Below are positions 35,295 to 44,485 of a stretch of 64,000 bases of DNA, in pieces. Numbering within the stretch: the stretch's first letter is position 1; each line of letters starts with the position of its first letter. Source of the DNA: Flavobacterium sp. (GTDB taxonomy: Bacteria > Bacteroidota > Bacteroidia > Flavobacteriales > Flavobacteriaceae); the NCBI GenBank assembly GCA_015665265.1, contig JADFAM010000009.1, forward strand, positions 62,001 to 126,000, written 5' to 3'. Position numbers and translations under genes: made by a program. The notes beneath the pieces are model-generated. The model was not told where the DNA came from and did not search any database. It worked only from the letters and a program-made list of their open reading frames with translations.

Positions 35295-36680
35295 TTAAAT
35301 ATTTACTGAGAATCCAATAGTAATAATCGTATTGTTTATGTTTAATTGAGTGGCTTCAACCTCATCATATTGAGGGTAAAAGTCATATTGGTCAGTTTTA
35401 TTACTTTTTTTGTAGGATAAATTTAATTTTACAGTTCCGAAATTATATCCAAGACCTAAGGAATAGCTTTCTAGGTTATCTGAAGAAATTGAATTAATGA
35501 ATGGGTTTTGTTCGTAAACATAGCCACCTCGAACACTAAGGTTATTAATTCTCCATTCTGTACCTAAACGTATTGCATCAGCTCTTTTAAGTTGATTGTC
35601 AAAAAATAAATTTTCCTGTGAAAAATTGTCACCAGATAAATATAAACCTTTGTAATTATTGGTTGAATAGTCAAAACTTATCAATCCAAATTTCCCAAAA
35701 ATAATTGCTGTACTTGCGGTTATTTTACTTGGTGATCTTAGTTTATAAAGTAATTCTTGAATAGGTAAATTACCACCAAAAGTATTGTCATAAATTACAT
35801 CACTATTACTTACTTCTATTTCAGTATCTCCAAAAAATCCATCATTATTTATAATGTTGGTGTTTTCTATTATTTCTGTAAACCATTTGGGTGATTGATA
35901 ACTTAGACCAAAACGAAAAGTATTTGTTGGTTTATAAATGAAACCTGCACTTAGAGAAAAACCAACACCATTAGTAAAATTTTCTTGATAAAATCTTGAA
36001 TTTAATATATTGTCGTTTCCGTCATTGTTAGTCTCTCTTAGAACTGTTTGCTGACTAAAACTAATATCATAAAAATTTAAACCAGCTCCAACATGTAATT
36101 TTTCTTGGTAAACACCAGAAAAGGCAAAATTTAATTCAGAAATTTCACCATCATAATAGTTAGATAATTCTTGATCTTCTGAAATATCGTAAATTATAGG
36201 GTTTTGACTTATATCTAAAGGGAAACTGTTAAATGATGAAAAACCACTGTTTCCTTTGGCAATAAATTTATCTTCAAAATCAGCAGAAATTCTATAATTT
36301 ACCCCCAAAGCTAATTTAGACCATTCATTGTTAAAACTATTCTCAAAAGTTAACACAGCACCTGCATTTGTTACTTTGAAAAAATCTTCTTCTGTTGTTA
36401 AAGAGTTATTGTAGTAGGTTGTTAAATAATTGGTATTTCGAGCTTGAAATGTTAAAGACGCATTATTACCGTTAAACACTGATATTCCAGCAGGATTTAT
36501 TATCATTGAGGCAACATCTCCGCCAACAGCTCCAAAAGCACCACCCATAGCAACAAATCTGGCACTACCATTTCCGTCATTCCTTGAAAACATTAATGAT
36601 AAATTTTGATAACCTAATGACTGAGAATTAGACACACAGCTAAGAGCGGCAAAAGCCACAAAAAAAATTATTTTTCTCAT
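35295..36680 (-). CDS. Outer-membrane transport protein, OmpP1/FadL/TodX-like
   Basis: A 461-residue barrel protein with a signal peptide ending near SNSQS. The N-terminal stretch SARFVAMGGAFGAVGGDVASMIINPAGISVF is the plug-region signature of the FadL-like hydrophobic transporter family as found in Bacteroidota. Periodic aromatic strands continue to the end. The substrate is unknown. It follows the Ser/Arg/Gly-tailed lipoprotein gene by 18 bases and is likely co-transcribed with it. Confidence 0.85.
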   Translation of the reverse strand: MRKIIFFVAFAALSCVSNSQSLGYQNLSLMFSRNDGNGSARFVAMGGAFGAVGGDVASMIINPAGISVFNGNNASLTFQARNTNYLTTYYNNSLTTEEDFFKVTNAGAVLTFENSFNNEWSKLALGVNYRISADFEDKFIAKGNSGFSSFNSFPLDISQNPIIYDISEDQELSNYYDGEISELNFAFSGVYQEKLHVGAGLNFYDISFSQQTVLRETNNDGNDNILNSRFYQENFTNGVGFSLSAGFIYKPTNTFRFGLSYQSPKWFTEIIENTNIINNDGFFGDTEIEVSNSDVIYDNTFGGNLPIQELLYKLRSPSKITASTAIIFGKFGLISFDYSTNNYKGLYLSGDNFSQENLFFDNQLKRADAIRLGTEWRINNLSVRGGYVYEQNPFINSISSDNLESYSLGLGYNFGTVKLNLSYKKSNKTDQYDFYPQYDEVEATQLNINNTIITIGFSVNI

Positions 36681-36698
36681 AAAAGTTTGATTAAAATT

Positions 36699-37832
36699 TT
36701 ATCCTCCTCTCTTGGAAGAGCCACCTCTTGATGAGCTACCACCTCTTGATGAGCTACCACCTCTTGAAGAACTACCTCTACTAGAAGAGCCGCCACTTCT
36801 AATTGAAGAACTTCTTCGTGAACTATTATTTCTAATTGAAGAACTTCTAGACGAATTACTACTTCTAGTTCTTGGTGAGTAATTACTCTTGCTCCTTGAA
36901 GATCTTCCTTTATAACTCGATCTTTTGGTTGAACTGTTAGAACGAATAGAGGAGTTTTTTCTACCAGTACTTCTAGATGGTCTACTGTTAGAAGGAACGT
37001 TCTTAGGCTTGTTGTAAACATTAATTTTACTCTTATCTAGTCTAAGTCTACTTGCTAAATTATCAATGTTAATGTCATTAGCAGTGTTTTTTGCTCTTCC
37101 ATTTGTGAAATTTACCCTTCTATTGCTACTATTTATCCTACGAGAATTTGTGTAATTCCTAGTGTTTAAAGTATTGTATGAATAATTTCTTCGGCCATAA
37201 TTGAAATTTCTAAATCCATTATAGATATATCCATTACCGTAATAACCTCTCCAGTTAAAAAAACCATAACCATACATGCCGTTAAAAAATGGATTGAAAA
37301 AAGGTGACTGAAAGTATCCATATCCAGGCCAAAAAGAAGGGTCGCCAAGTCTACTTCTCCATCCTAGTCTCCATGCTCTCCTATTCCAAGGGTTTAAATA
37401 ACCATAGCTGAAATAAGGATCGTAAAAATTCCAATAATTATTAAATCCGTAACCAGCACCTCTAAGGTTTAGGTTAATTACTATTTGGTCGCTATCTGAA
37501 TTACCCCAGGCATTATTCATCATATATCCCTCGCTATCTTCAGAGGAATTATTTGTATTATTATCTACTGAGCTATAGGTTTCAATATCTGTTAAAATAT
37601 CAGTTCCATTAACTCCGTCTAATCGTTCAAGTTCTTTTGTGAAATAATTGTTTTCATATTCCTCATACTCTTTGCTATTGTCAAGAATAACTCTTGTCCT
37701 TTTAATTTCTTTGGAATAAATACCATCATTATCTGGGACATTTTGATAAACAGTACATGATGAAAAAAGAATAAATAATAGAAAAATTATTAGAGGTAAC
37801 TGAGCCGATTTGAAGTAGCAGATTGATTTCAT
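36699..37832 (-). CDS. Lipoprotein with aromatic-Gly middle and Ser/Arg/Gly-rich tail
   Basis: The start is taken at the ATG at 37832, giving 377 residues with a lipoprotein signal (FILFSSCTVYQNV, Cys26). The middle (about 120-215) is rich in Tyr, Phe, Asn, Gly and Trp (GYGFNNYWNFYDPYFSYGY). The last 110 residues are basic low-complexity sequence ending in repeated SSSRGG units. I do not recognise a domain. Strong composition bias makes the antisense and shifted frames open, which explains the spurious 36677-37021 and 37166-37348 ORFs. It could be an envelope adhesive or scaffold, but no function is assigned. Confidence 0.75.
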   Translation of the reverse strand: MKSICYFKSAQLPLIIFLLFILFSSCTVYQNVPDNDGIYSKEIKRTRVILDNSKEYEEYENNYFTKELERLDGVNGTDILTDIETYSSVDNNTNNSSEDSEGYMMNNAWGNSDSDQIVINLNLRGAGYGFNNYWNFYDPYFSYGYLNPWNRRAWRLGWRSRLGDPSFWPGYGYFQSPFFNPFFNGMYGYGFFNWRGYYGNGYIYNGFRNFNYGRRNYSYNTLNTRNYTNSRRINSSNRRVNFTNGRAKNTANDINIDNLASRLRLDKSKINVYNKPKNVPSNSRPSRSTGRKNSSIRSNSSTKRSSYKGRSSRSKSNYSPRTRSSNSSRSSSIRNNSSRRSSSIRSGGSSSRGSSSRGGSSSRGGSSSRGGSSKRGG

Positions 37833-37912
37833 AATGATTTTTTTTTGTAGTAAAAAAAACAAATTGGTGATTAAAAAGCATATTTTTTTTATTCACTATG
37901 CTTAAAATGCTT

Positions 37913-37920
37913 TAGTTTTG
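37913..37920 (+). promoter_or_regulatory. -7 box of proS
   Basis: TAGTTTTG matches TAnnTTTG and implies a leader of about 75 bases before proS, long enough to hold the small uORF at 37985. Confidence 0.45.
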
Positions 37921-37984
37921 CTTTCGTATTTTTACCCATTAACAAATTTACAATAAATATAATAACAAATATTTAACAACATCC

Positions 37985-38005
37985 ATGCCAAAAATAATAT
38001 TATGA
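37985..38005 (+). CDS. Possible six-codon upstream ORF overlapping the proS start
   Basis: ATG CCA AAA ATA ATA TTA TGA encodes MPKIIL, and its stop overlaps the proS ATG (ATGA). That arrangement allows translational coupling or leader-peptide control. It contains one proline codon (CCA), suggestive given that proS charges proline tRNA. It may equally be chance. Confidence 0.3.
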   Translation: MPKIIL

Positions 38006-39480
38006 GTAAGAAGTTAACTAAGAGAGCGGAAGATTATTCAAAATGGTATAATGAAATTATTCTTAAAGCAGATCTGGCCGAGAATTCAGCTGTAAGAGGA
38101 TGTATGGTGATTAAGCCTTATGGATTTGCTATTTGGGAAAATATGCAGAAAGAACTTGATAGAATGTTTAAAGAAACAGGTCATCAGAATGCCTATTTTC
38201 CTTTATTTGTTCCTAAGAGTTTATTTGAGGCAGAAGAAAAAAATGCGGAGGGTTTTGCGAAAGAGTGTGCTGTTATTACCCATTATAGATTACAAAATGA
38301 TCCTGAAAAAGAAGGAAAACTTCGAGTTGATCCTGAGGCTAAATTAGATGAAGAACTTATTGTTAGACCTACTTCCGAGGCTATTATTTGGAATACTTAC
38401 AAGGGATGGATTCAGTCCTACAGAGATTTACCATTATTAATTAATCAATGGGCCAATGTAGTTCGTTGGGAAATGAGAACAAGATTGTTTTTGAGAACGA
38501 CTGAGTTTTTATGGCAAGAGGGGCATACAGCTCATGCAACTAAAAATGAGGCCCTCATTGAGTCCAAGCTAATGCAAGATGTATATGCTAAGTTTGCGGA
38601 AGAATTTATGGCTATGCCAGTTGTAAAAGGATTTAAGTCGGAAAGTGAACGCTTTGCAGGAGCAGAGGAAACATACACTATAGAGGCATTAATGCAAGAT
38701 GGTAAAGCACTTCAAGCTGGAACGTCACATTTTTTAGGCCAAAATTTTGCTAAAGCTTTTGATGTAAAGTACACCTCTAAAGAAGGAAAGCAAGAATATG
38801 TATGGGCTACCTCATGGGGAGTTTCTACTCGCTTAATTGGTGGTTTAATAATGACACATTCTGATGATTTTGGATTGGTATTACCTCCAAGATTAGCTCC
38901 TATTCAGGTTGCTATTATTCCAATCTACAAAGGAGAGGATCAATTAACACTAATCTCAGAGAAAGTAAAAATAATAGTGAAGTCACTTAGAGAAAAGAAT
39001 ATTTCAGTAAAATTTGATGACAGAGATACCTTTAGACCTGGTGCTAAATTTGCAGAATATGAGTTAAAAGGGGTTCCTGTTAGAATTGCAATTGGCAATA
39101 GAGATATGGAAAATAATACTGCAGAGGTGGCTAGAAGAGATACTCTGGAAAAACAAACAATCCCTCAAGACCAATTATCAGAATATATTTGTGAGCTTCT
39201 TGAAGAAATTCAGCAAAACTTATTTAATAGGGCGCTCTCTTTTAGGAATGATCACATTACTGAGGTGAATTTTTTCGAAGAGTTCAAAGAAGTTATTGAG
39301 AATAAAGGTGGTTTTGTGTCTGCTCATTGGGATGGAACCATAGAGACAGAAAATAAGATTAAAGAATTAACCAAAGCTACGATAAGATGTATACCAAATA
39401 AGGCAAAAGAAGAGGCGGGTACTTGTGTTTTAACTGGAGAAAAATCATCAAGAAAAGTCTTGTTTGCCAAGGCATATTAA
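38002..39480 (+). CDS. proS: Prolyl-tRNA synthetase, archaeal/eukaryal-type (type 3)
   Basis: Charges tRNA-Pro. The 492-residue class II synthetase lacks the INS editing domain of bacterial-type ProS. It has motif 1 around [32 protein letters not shown], motif 2 [28 protein letters not shown] and motif 3 [19 protein letters not shown]. The anticodon-binding domain and the type 3 C-terminal Zn-like domain end in [22 protein letters not shown]. Only one of the usual C-terminal cysteines is evident (GTCVLTG). It is followed by tRNA-Glu after its own promoter. Confidence 0.96.
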   Translation: MSKKLTKRAEDYSKWYNEIILKADLAENSAVRGCMVIKPYGFAIWENMQKELDRMFKETGHQNAYFPLFVPKSLFEAEEKNAEGFAKECAVITHYRLQNDPEKEGKLRVDPEAKLDEELIVRPTSEAIIWNTYKGWIQSYRDLPLLINQWANVVRWEMRTRLFLRTTEFLWQEGHTAHATKNEALIESKLMQDVYAKFAEEFMAMPVVKGFKSESERFAGAEETYTIEALMQDGKALQAGTSHFLGQNFAKAFDVKYTSKEGKQEYVWATSWGVSTRLIGGLIMTHSDDFGLVLPPRLAPIQVAIIPIYKGEDQLTLISEKVKIIVKSLREKNISVKFDDRDTFRPGAKFAEYELKGVPVRIAIGNRDMENNTAEVARRDTLEKQTIPQDQLSEYICELLEEIQQNLFNRALSFRNDHITEVNFFEEFKEVIENKGGFVSAHWDGTIETENKIKELTKATIRCIPNKAKEEAGTCVLTGEKSSRKVLFAKAY

Positions 39481-39496
39481 ATTTTGTAAAAAAATA

Positions 39497-39526
39497 TTGT
39501 ACAATTTTAAAAACGTTGTATATTTG
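39497..39526 (+). promoter_or_regulatory. Promoter of tRNA-Glu (and rpsT)
   Basis: TTG at 39497-39499, 19 bases, then TATATTTG at 39519-39526: full consensus. Transcription would begin about 35 bases before the tRNA. Confidence 0.7.
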
Positions 39527-39567
39527 CATCCGCAATCGGGATAAATATTTTTTATAAGATTGCTTTT

Positions 39568-39639
39568 GGTCCGTTCGTCTAGGGGTTAGGACGCCAGGTT
39601 TTCATCCTGGTAACACGGGTTCGATTCCCGTACGGACTA
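39568..39639 (+). tRNA. tRNA-Glu (anticodon TTC)
   Basis: A complete 72-base cloverleaf. The acceptor stem is GGTCCGT/ACGGACT with a G-T first pair and discriminator A. The D arm contains AGGGGTTAGGA. The anticodon arm CCAGG-TTTTCAT-CCTGG presents TTC, and the T arm ACGGGTTCGATTCCCGT. CCA is not encoded. It lies 28 bases before rpsT. Confidence 0.98.
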
Positions 39640-39667
39640 CAATTTTTATTAAAAAAACATATTAGAA

Positions 39668-39919
39668 ATGGCAAATCATAAGTCAGCATTAAAAAGAATA
39701 AGAAGTAACGAAACGAAGAGATTACGTAATAAACATCAGCATAAAACTACTCGAAATGCTGTCAGAGATCTTCGTGCATCTTCCGACAAGAAAGAGGCAG
39801 AAGGAATGTTGTTAAAGGTAGTTTCTATGTTAGATAAGTTAGCTAAAAATAATATTATTCATAAAAATAAAGCAGCTAATTTAAAGTCTAAATTAACAAA
39901 ACAAGTAGCTACACTTTAA
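39668..39919 (+). CDS. rpsT: 30S ribosomal protein bS20
   Basis: An 83-residue basic helical protein binding 16S r[24 protein letters not shown] at the N-terminus and [16 protein letters not shown] at the C-terminus are standard S20 sequence. It is probably transcribed with the tRNA-Glu just upstream and ends at a strong terminator. Confidence 0.97.
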   Translation: MANHKSALKRIRSNETKRLRNKHQHKTTRNAVRDLRASSDKKEAEGMLLKVVSMLDKLAKNNIIHKNKAANLKSKLTKQVATL

Positions 39920-39942
39920 TCGTTGTAGACTACAAAAACCAT

Positions 39943-39979
39943 AAAAAGCGCTCTGATACCATCAGAGCGCTTTTTTTTT
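39943..39979. terminator. Bidirectional terminator between rpsT and rodA
   Basis: A 15-base-pair perfect stem (AAAAAGCGCTCTGAT with its complement), three-base loop ACC, nine T on the plus strand and an A run on the other flank. It serves both convergent operons. Confidence 0.92.
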
Positions 39980-39996
39980 GGCTTATCAAAAGTTAT

Positions 39997-41271
39997 TTAC
40001 CAATCGTAACTTTTTTGGGCATCTAATTTTATAAAAATAAATAGTAATAAAGTAAAACCCCAAAGAGAGGATCCTCCGTAACTTAGGAATGGCAGTGGTA
40101 TGCCAACAGTAGGTATGAGTCCAATAACCATTCCTATATTTATTATTAAGTGAAAAAATAAAATTGAAGCAACTCCATAACCATATATTCTCCCAAATTT
40201 ATTAGCATGTTTTTCTGCTCTGTAGATTATTCTAAAAAGAAGTGATATAAAAACCAGAATTAAAAGGCTTGATCCAATAAATCCCCATTCTTCCCCAACA
40301 ACACTAAATATATAATCTGTATCTTGAGCAGGAACAAAATCTCCTTTGGTTTTGTCGCCTTCTAGAAATCCTTTCCCCCAAAATTTTCCTGAACTAATAG
40401 TTTGCATGGATTGATTTGAATTATAACCAATTTGTTTTGTATCTGATGTTTTTCCAAGTATTACCTCAAATCGATCTCTTTGGTGCTTTTTTAAAACATG
40501 ATTATATGAATAATCTGCAGAAAAAATAAAAAGGAAAGAAATTAAGTACATTCCTAAAACCCTAGTCCAATTAAATTTTAAAAAACGTTTATTTCTATAG
40601 ATGTTATATAGCATGTATAGGGTTATTAAAATAAAAAGATAACCTATAATTATTTTGACACCTAATAAGATGGTAAGGACAAATAACAGTATAGAAGTAC
40701 ACCCAAGGATAATATATGCTAATGTTAAGCCCTCTCTATTTAAAACAAAAAAGAAAGCTAAATATATAATTGCAGAACCAGGATCATGAAGAGAAATTAA
40801 AGATGCAGGTAAAAAAATTATTATGAAAGCTTTGAGTTGATTTTTTATTATGCTTAAGTTATATTTTCTATCACTTAATAATTTTGCTAGTGCTAGGGCT
40901 GTAAATACTTTGGCAAATTCTGATGGCTGAATGCCGATACTTCCGAATCGATACCATGATCTTGCACCATTAATTTCTGTTCCAAAAAAAAATAAACCAA
41001 TTAATGACAGTAATGACAAGACGAAAAAAATACTGGCAAATTGCTGAAAAAATTTAGCATTAATAAAGAGAATCAATATAATAAGTGGAATACTCAATAA
41101 AATCCATAGAAGTTGTTTGCTATATTTTGTGGAAAAATCAAAAATTTGGACACTTTCCTCTGAATAGGTAGCAGCAAAAATATTTATCCAGCCAAAACCG
41201 ACTAGTATTATGAAAAAGAATACCAGGAGCCAATCTATACCATAAAAAATATTATTTTGTTCCTTCCTCAA
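39997..41271 (-). CDS. rodA: Rod shape-determining protein RodA (peptidoglycan glycosyltransferase)
   Basis: SEDS-family polymerase for lateral wall synthesis, partnering PBP2. The 424-residue multi-spanning protein has GARSWYRFGSIGIQPSEFAK, where the SEDS family has its conserved tryptophan and serine region, and IGLIPTVGIPLPFLSYGGSS near the C-terminus. The start codon is TTG at 41271 (MRKEQNNIFYGIDWLL), because no in-frame ATG or GTG precedes the first membrane helix. It overlaps the PBP2 gene by 20 bases, consistent with coupled translation. Confidence 0.93.
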   Translation of the reverse strand: MRKEQNNIFYGIDWLLVFFFIILVGFGWINIFAATYSEESVQIFDFSTKYSKQLLWILLSIPLIILILFINAKFFQQFASIFFVLSLLSLIGLFFFGTEINGARSWYRFGSIGIQPSEFAKVFTALALAKLLSDRKYNLSIIKNQLKAFIIIFLPASLISLHDPGSAIIYLAFFFVLNREGLTLAYIILGCTSILLFVLTILLGVKIIIGYLFILITLYMLYNIYRNKRFLKFNWTRVLGMYLISFLFIFSADYSYNHVLKKHQRDRFEVILGKTSDTKQIGYNSNQSMQTISSGKFWGKGFLEGDKTKGDFVPAQDTDYIFSVVGEEWGFIGSSLLILVFISLLFRIIYRAEKHANKFGRIYGYGVASILFFHLIINIGMVIGLIPTVGIPLPFLSYGGSSLWGFTLLLFIFIKLDAQKSYDW

Positions 41272-43132
41272 CTTTATTGGGTTCTTTAATTTGACTTTGA
41301 TATATTGAACTTAAATCTGTAGCTAACATTCGATCTTCAATCCATTTTCTTTTTACTTGTCCTGTTAAATATTTTTCAATTAAAAGACTTGTTATTGGTG
41401 CTGCCACAGTAGAACCAAACCCTCCGTTTTCAATAAATACAGCAACTGCAATTTTAGGATTGTTTTTAGGCGCAAATGCAACTAAAATTGAATGATCGGG
41501 TAATTTAATTTTTTTTCCGTCAACCTTCATGAAATTTTCTGATGTCCCGGTTTTACCAACAATATCAATACCCTTTATATTAACCCAACTAGCTGTTCCA
41601 GTTTTAAATACTTCATGCATCCCCTCAATTATTGGTTCAAAATGTTCCTTATCAATAGAGGTTTTTTTTGGGTGCATATACACTGAATCACTTATTATTT
41701 TATTATCAATATTTTTTACTACGTGAGGAGTAAAGAAAAATCCTCTATTAGCAATTGCGGCAGTAACATTTGCCAATTGTATGGGAGTTGTTAGGACTTC
41801 TCCTTGCCCTATTGCATTTGAAATATTTGTTGAGGCATTCCATTTATATTTATACATTCTGCTATAATATTCTCCATTTGGAATTAATCCTTTATCGCCT
41901 TCAGGTAGATCATATCCTAAATAATTGCCTAAACCAAAGCTTCTAACATGAGAGTTCCAATTATTCATGCCTTCAATTGGGGTGTTGTTTTTTTCAATAA
42001 TTCTTTTGTAGGTATTTGCAAAATAACTATTACATGATTTTGAAATTGCTGAATGTAATTCAATAGGTTTTCCAAAAATATCACAATGACATTTCATAAA
42101 CTCCTTCTTTCGGTTTCCGTAACGATAGCCTCCATTACAATAAAAATGGCTATTTTCATTTATAACTCCTTCTTGGAGACCAATTAAAGCATTAATTAGT
42201 TTAAAAGGAGAACCTGGAGCATAAGTTCCTTTTAAGCCCCTATCATACATTGGTTTATTGATTGTGTCACCAAGCAGTTTTACAGAATTAGGAGATCGTA
42301 AACGTCCTACCATCATGTTAGGATCATAGCTTGGCGCTGTTATTAGTGCAAGAATCTCACCGCTAGAGGGTTCAAGTGCTATGATGCCACCCCTTTTTCC
42401 TTTCATTAATGACTCTCCATATTGTTGTAGGTTACTATCTATAGTAAGTGTAATGTCTTTTCCGTTTACAGGCAAAGAATCGTACATACCATTTTTAAAA
42501 GTTCCCATAATTTTATTTAGCCGATCTCTTCTAAAATATTTTTTCCCTTTTTTTCCTCTGAGTACCTTTTCATATTGGGCTTCAACCCCCGCTTTTCCAA
42601 TTAACTCTCCTTGCTCATAGTAATCATCATTCTTAGCAACTATTTCGTTTACTTCATTAATATACCCTAAAATATTTGCTGCTGATTTTATGGGATAATT
42701 TCGTATGATTCTTTTTTGGATATTAAACCCCTGAAATTTGTGTAATTTTTCTTGAAGAAAAGCAAAATCTTCCTTCGCAAGTTGTTTAAGAAAAACAGAC
42801 TCTAGCCAAGGGGCATAATTCACTGCTTTTTTAAATCTTTTTAAAAAATCTTCTTTGGTTATTTTCAATAATGAGCATAGCTCAATGGTGTCTAGAGGGA
42901 TCACCTCATTTGGTACAATAGTTACGTCATATGATAATTGATTAGCTACTAACAATTCACCATTTCTATCGTATATGTAACCTCTCTCTGGAAAATCAAA
43001 CATAACTTTTACAGCAGAATTTTTTACAGGATTATAGTTACGACTTTTCAATATTTGTAATTGAAATAATCTCCCAATAAATAGGACTCCTATTACAGAA
43101 ATTAAAAAATATAGTAAAAAACTCCTTTTCAT
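41252..43132 (-). CDS. mrdA: Penicillin-binding protein 2
   Basis: The elongation-specific transpeptidase, 626 residues. It has an N-terminal membrane anchor (FLLYFLISVIGVLFIGRLF), the pedestal/dimerisation region (about 50-230) and a transpeptidase domain. Active-site motifs are GSPFK (SxxK), SKSCNSYF (SxN) and GKTGTSENF (KTG). It is encoded in the mreBCD-mrdA-rodA run, the standard elongasome order, three bases after the mreD start region and overlapping rodA. Confidence 0.96.
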   Translation of the reverse strand: MKRSFLLYFLISVIGVLFIGRLFQLQILKSRNYNPVKNSAVKVMFDFPERGYIYDRNGELLVANQLSYDVTIVPNEVIPLDTIELCSLLKITKEDFLKRFKKAVNYAPWLESVFLKQLAKEDFAFLQEKLHKFQGFNIQKRIIRNYPIKSAANILGYINEVNEIVAKNDDYYEQGELIGKAGVEAQYEKVLRGKKGKKYFRRDRLNKIMGTFKNGMYDSLPVNGKDITLTIDSNLQQYGESLMKGKRGGIIALEPSSGEILALITAPSYDPNMMVGRLRSPNSVKLLGDTINKPMYDRGLKGTYAPGSPFKLINALIGLQEGVINENSHFYCNGGYRYGNRKKEFMKCHCDIFGKPIELHSAISKSCNSYFANTYKRIIEKNNTPIEGMNNWNSHVRSFGLGNYLGYDLPEGDKGLIPNGEYYSRMYKYKWNASTNISNAIGQGEVLTTPIQLANVTAAIANRGFFFTPHVVKNIDNKIISDSVYMHPKKTSIDKEHFEPIIEGMHEVFKTGTASWVNIKGIDIVGKTGTSENFMKVDGKKIKLPDHSILVAFAPKNNPKIAVAVFIENGGFGSTVAAPITSLLIEKYLTGQVKRKWIEDRMLATDLSSIYQSQIKEPNKVEEGTK

Positions 43133-43134
43133 AG

Positions 43135-43641
43135 TTAATTAAGTTGTTTTTCTCTTAGTATATAAGAACCTGCAAAATAAAGAATCAAAGTAAAAACACT
43201 TGAGTACAAGGTATTTAATAAAACTATTCCCATATTTTGAAAACTAAAATTATCTAGTGAAAACAATACAAAATGGTGAATAATAGTCATGGTTACAACA
43301 TAATTAAAGATCTGTCCAAATGTTTCTGTGTGAAGATCAAATAGGAGGTAATCAATATTATTTTTTTTAAAAAATAGCTTAATGAAATACAAACGTAGAA
43401 ATGCTACAACTAGAAGAGAGGAAGCATGTATCCCGCCAGTATCAGAAAAAAAGTCTACTATTAATCCGTACAAAAAAGCACAAAATAAAATGATGAATCT
43501 ATTTTTGTTTAAGGGAAATAAAAAAATAAATATGATGTATAAATATGGGTTAATATTACCTGAAAAATTAATGTTATTAAACACCAATATTTGGAGAAAT
43601 AGAATCAAAATAGTCCAAATAAATACTAGTATTTTATTCAT
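43135..43641 (-). CDS. mreD: Rod shape-determining protein MreD
   Basis: Inner-membrane elongasome component of 168 residues with about five hydrophobic segments (VFIWTILILFLQILVF, INPYLYIIFIFLFPL, FIILFCAFLYGLIVDFFSD). The LIVDFFSDTGGIHASSLL stretch is typical of MreD. The ORF-track start at 43656 is a TTG; I use the ATG at 43641 (MNKILVF), which overlaps the end of mreC by eight bases. Position between mreC and PBP2 makes the call secure despite low family conservation. Confidence 0.92.
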   Translation of the reverse strand: MNKILVFIWTILILFLQILVFNNINFSGNINPYLYIIFIFLFPLNKNRFIILFCAFLYGLIVDFFSDTGGIHASSLLVVAFLRLYFIKLFFKKNNIDYLLFDLHTETFGQIFNYVVTMTIIHHFVLFSLDNFSFQNMGIVLLNTLYSSVFTLILYFAGSYILREKQLN

Positions 43642-44464
43642 TGCTGTTGTTTTCAAGGTTCATTATTTCATGCTTATCAAAATCTTTAATTACATAAATA
43701 TTTTTCAGATTACTCATATCATTAAAAAGTTGAATATTTATAATCCTTTTTATTGAAACACCTTCTTTAGTATCAATTACTTTTCCAATAGGGATTCCTG
43801 CAGGAAAAATTGTTGACATACCACCTGTTACAATTGTATCCCCGCTTTTTATGATTGCTTGTCTAGGAATATCTAATAGTTGTAAAATATTATAATCAAC
43901 TCCGTTCCACATTAAACTACCAAAATATGAGCTATTTTTTAGTCTGGCATTAATTTTACTATTTTTGTTTAAAATAGATTGAACTCGTGAGTAATTATTA
44001 GATACATGCTCTGTAATACCTATGATTCCCTTAGAGTTAATCACCCCCATTTCGTTTGATATACTATCATTTTTCCCTAAATTGATAGTTAGGAAATTAT
44101 AGTTCCCACCAAATTGATTTTTTTCTATTTCACCTTCAATAAAATAAAATCTTTGTTTAAAACTGGTGGTGTCATCAACATTTTTTGACTTAATTTCGGC
44201 TATCAATTGCGAAAATTTCTCAACTTTATTTTTTAATACTAAATTTTCGTTTACAAGTAAAAGATTTTCCTTATGCAGATGTAAATAATCAGTAAGAGAA
44301 TTTATTTTATTGTAAAATCCGCCTGTAAATGAATTGGCAGAATTCACAAATTTGCTTTTGTGGAAACTACGATTATTAATTACTAAATTAATTGCTATAA
44401 ATTGTAAAAGCAAAAAAAATAAAAAATACCGATACTTCTGAATAAAATAAATTAGTTGTTGCAT
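43634..44464 (-). CDS. mreC: Rod shape-determining protein MreC
   Basis: Periplasmic scaffold linking MreB/MreD to PBP2, 276 residues. It has one N-terminal membrane helix (YFLFFLLLQFIAINLVI) and a coiled-coil segment (about 60-100, ENLVLKNKVEKFSQLIAEIKSK). A beta-barrel domain follows with NLGKNDSISNEMGVINSKGIIG and IVTGGMSTIFPAGIPIGKVI, typical of MreC. It starts 21 bases after mreB. Confidence 0.96.
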   Translation of the reverse strand: MQQLIYFIQKYRYFLFFLLLQFIAINLVINNRSFHKSKFVNSANSFTGGFYNKINSLTDYLHLHKENLLLVNENLVLKNKVEKFSQLIAEIKSKNVDDTTSFKQRFYFIEGEIEKNQFGGNYNFLTINLGKNDSISNEMGVINSKGIIGITEHVSNNYSRVQSILNKNSKINARLKNSSYFGSLMWNGVDYNILQLLDIPRQAIIKSGDTIVTGGMSTIFPAGIPIGKVIDTKEGVSIKRIINIQLFNDMSNLKNIYVIKDFDKHEIMNLENNSNE

Positions 44465-44485
44465 AAGAAGTAAAGATGTCTGTGA

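Noticed and set aside
36677-37021. ORF of 114 residues rich in Val, Glu and Leu repeats
   Set aside because: It is a frame-shifted shadow of the Ser/Arg/Gly-rich lipoprotein gene; its repeats are produced by the same DNA repeat and it has no start context.
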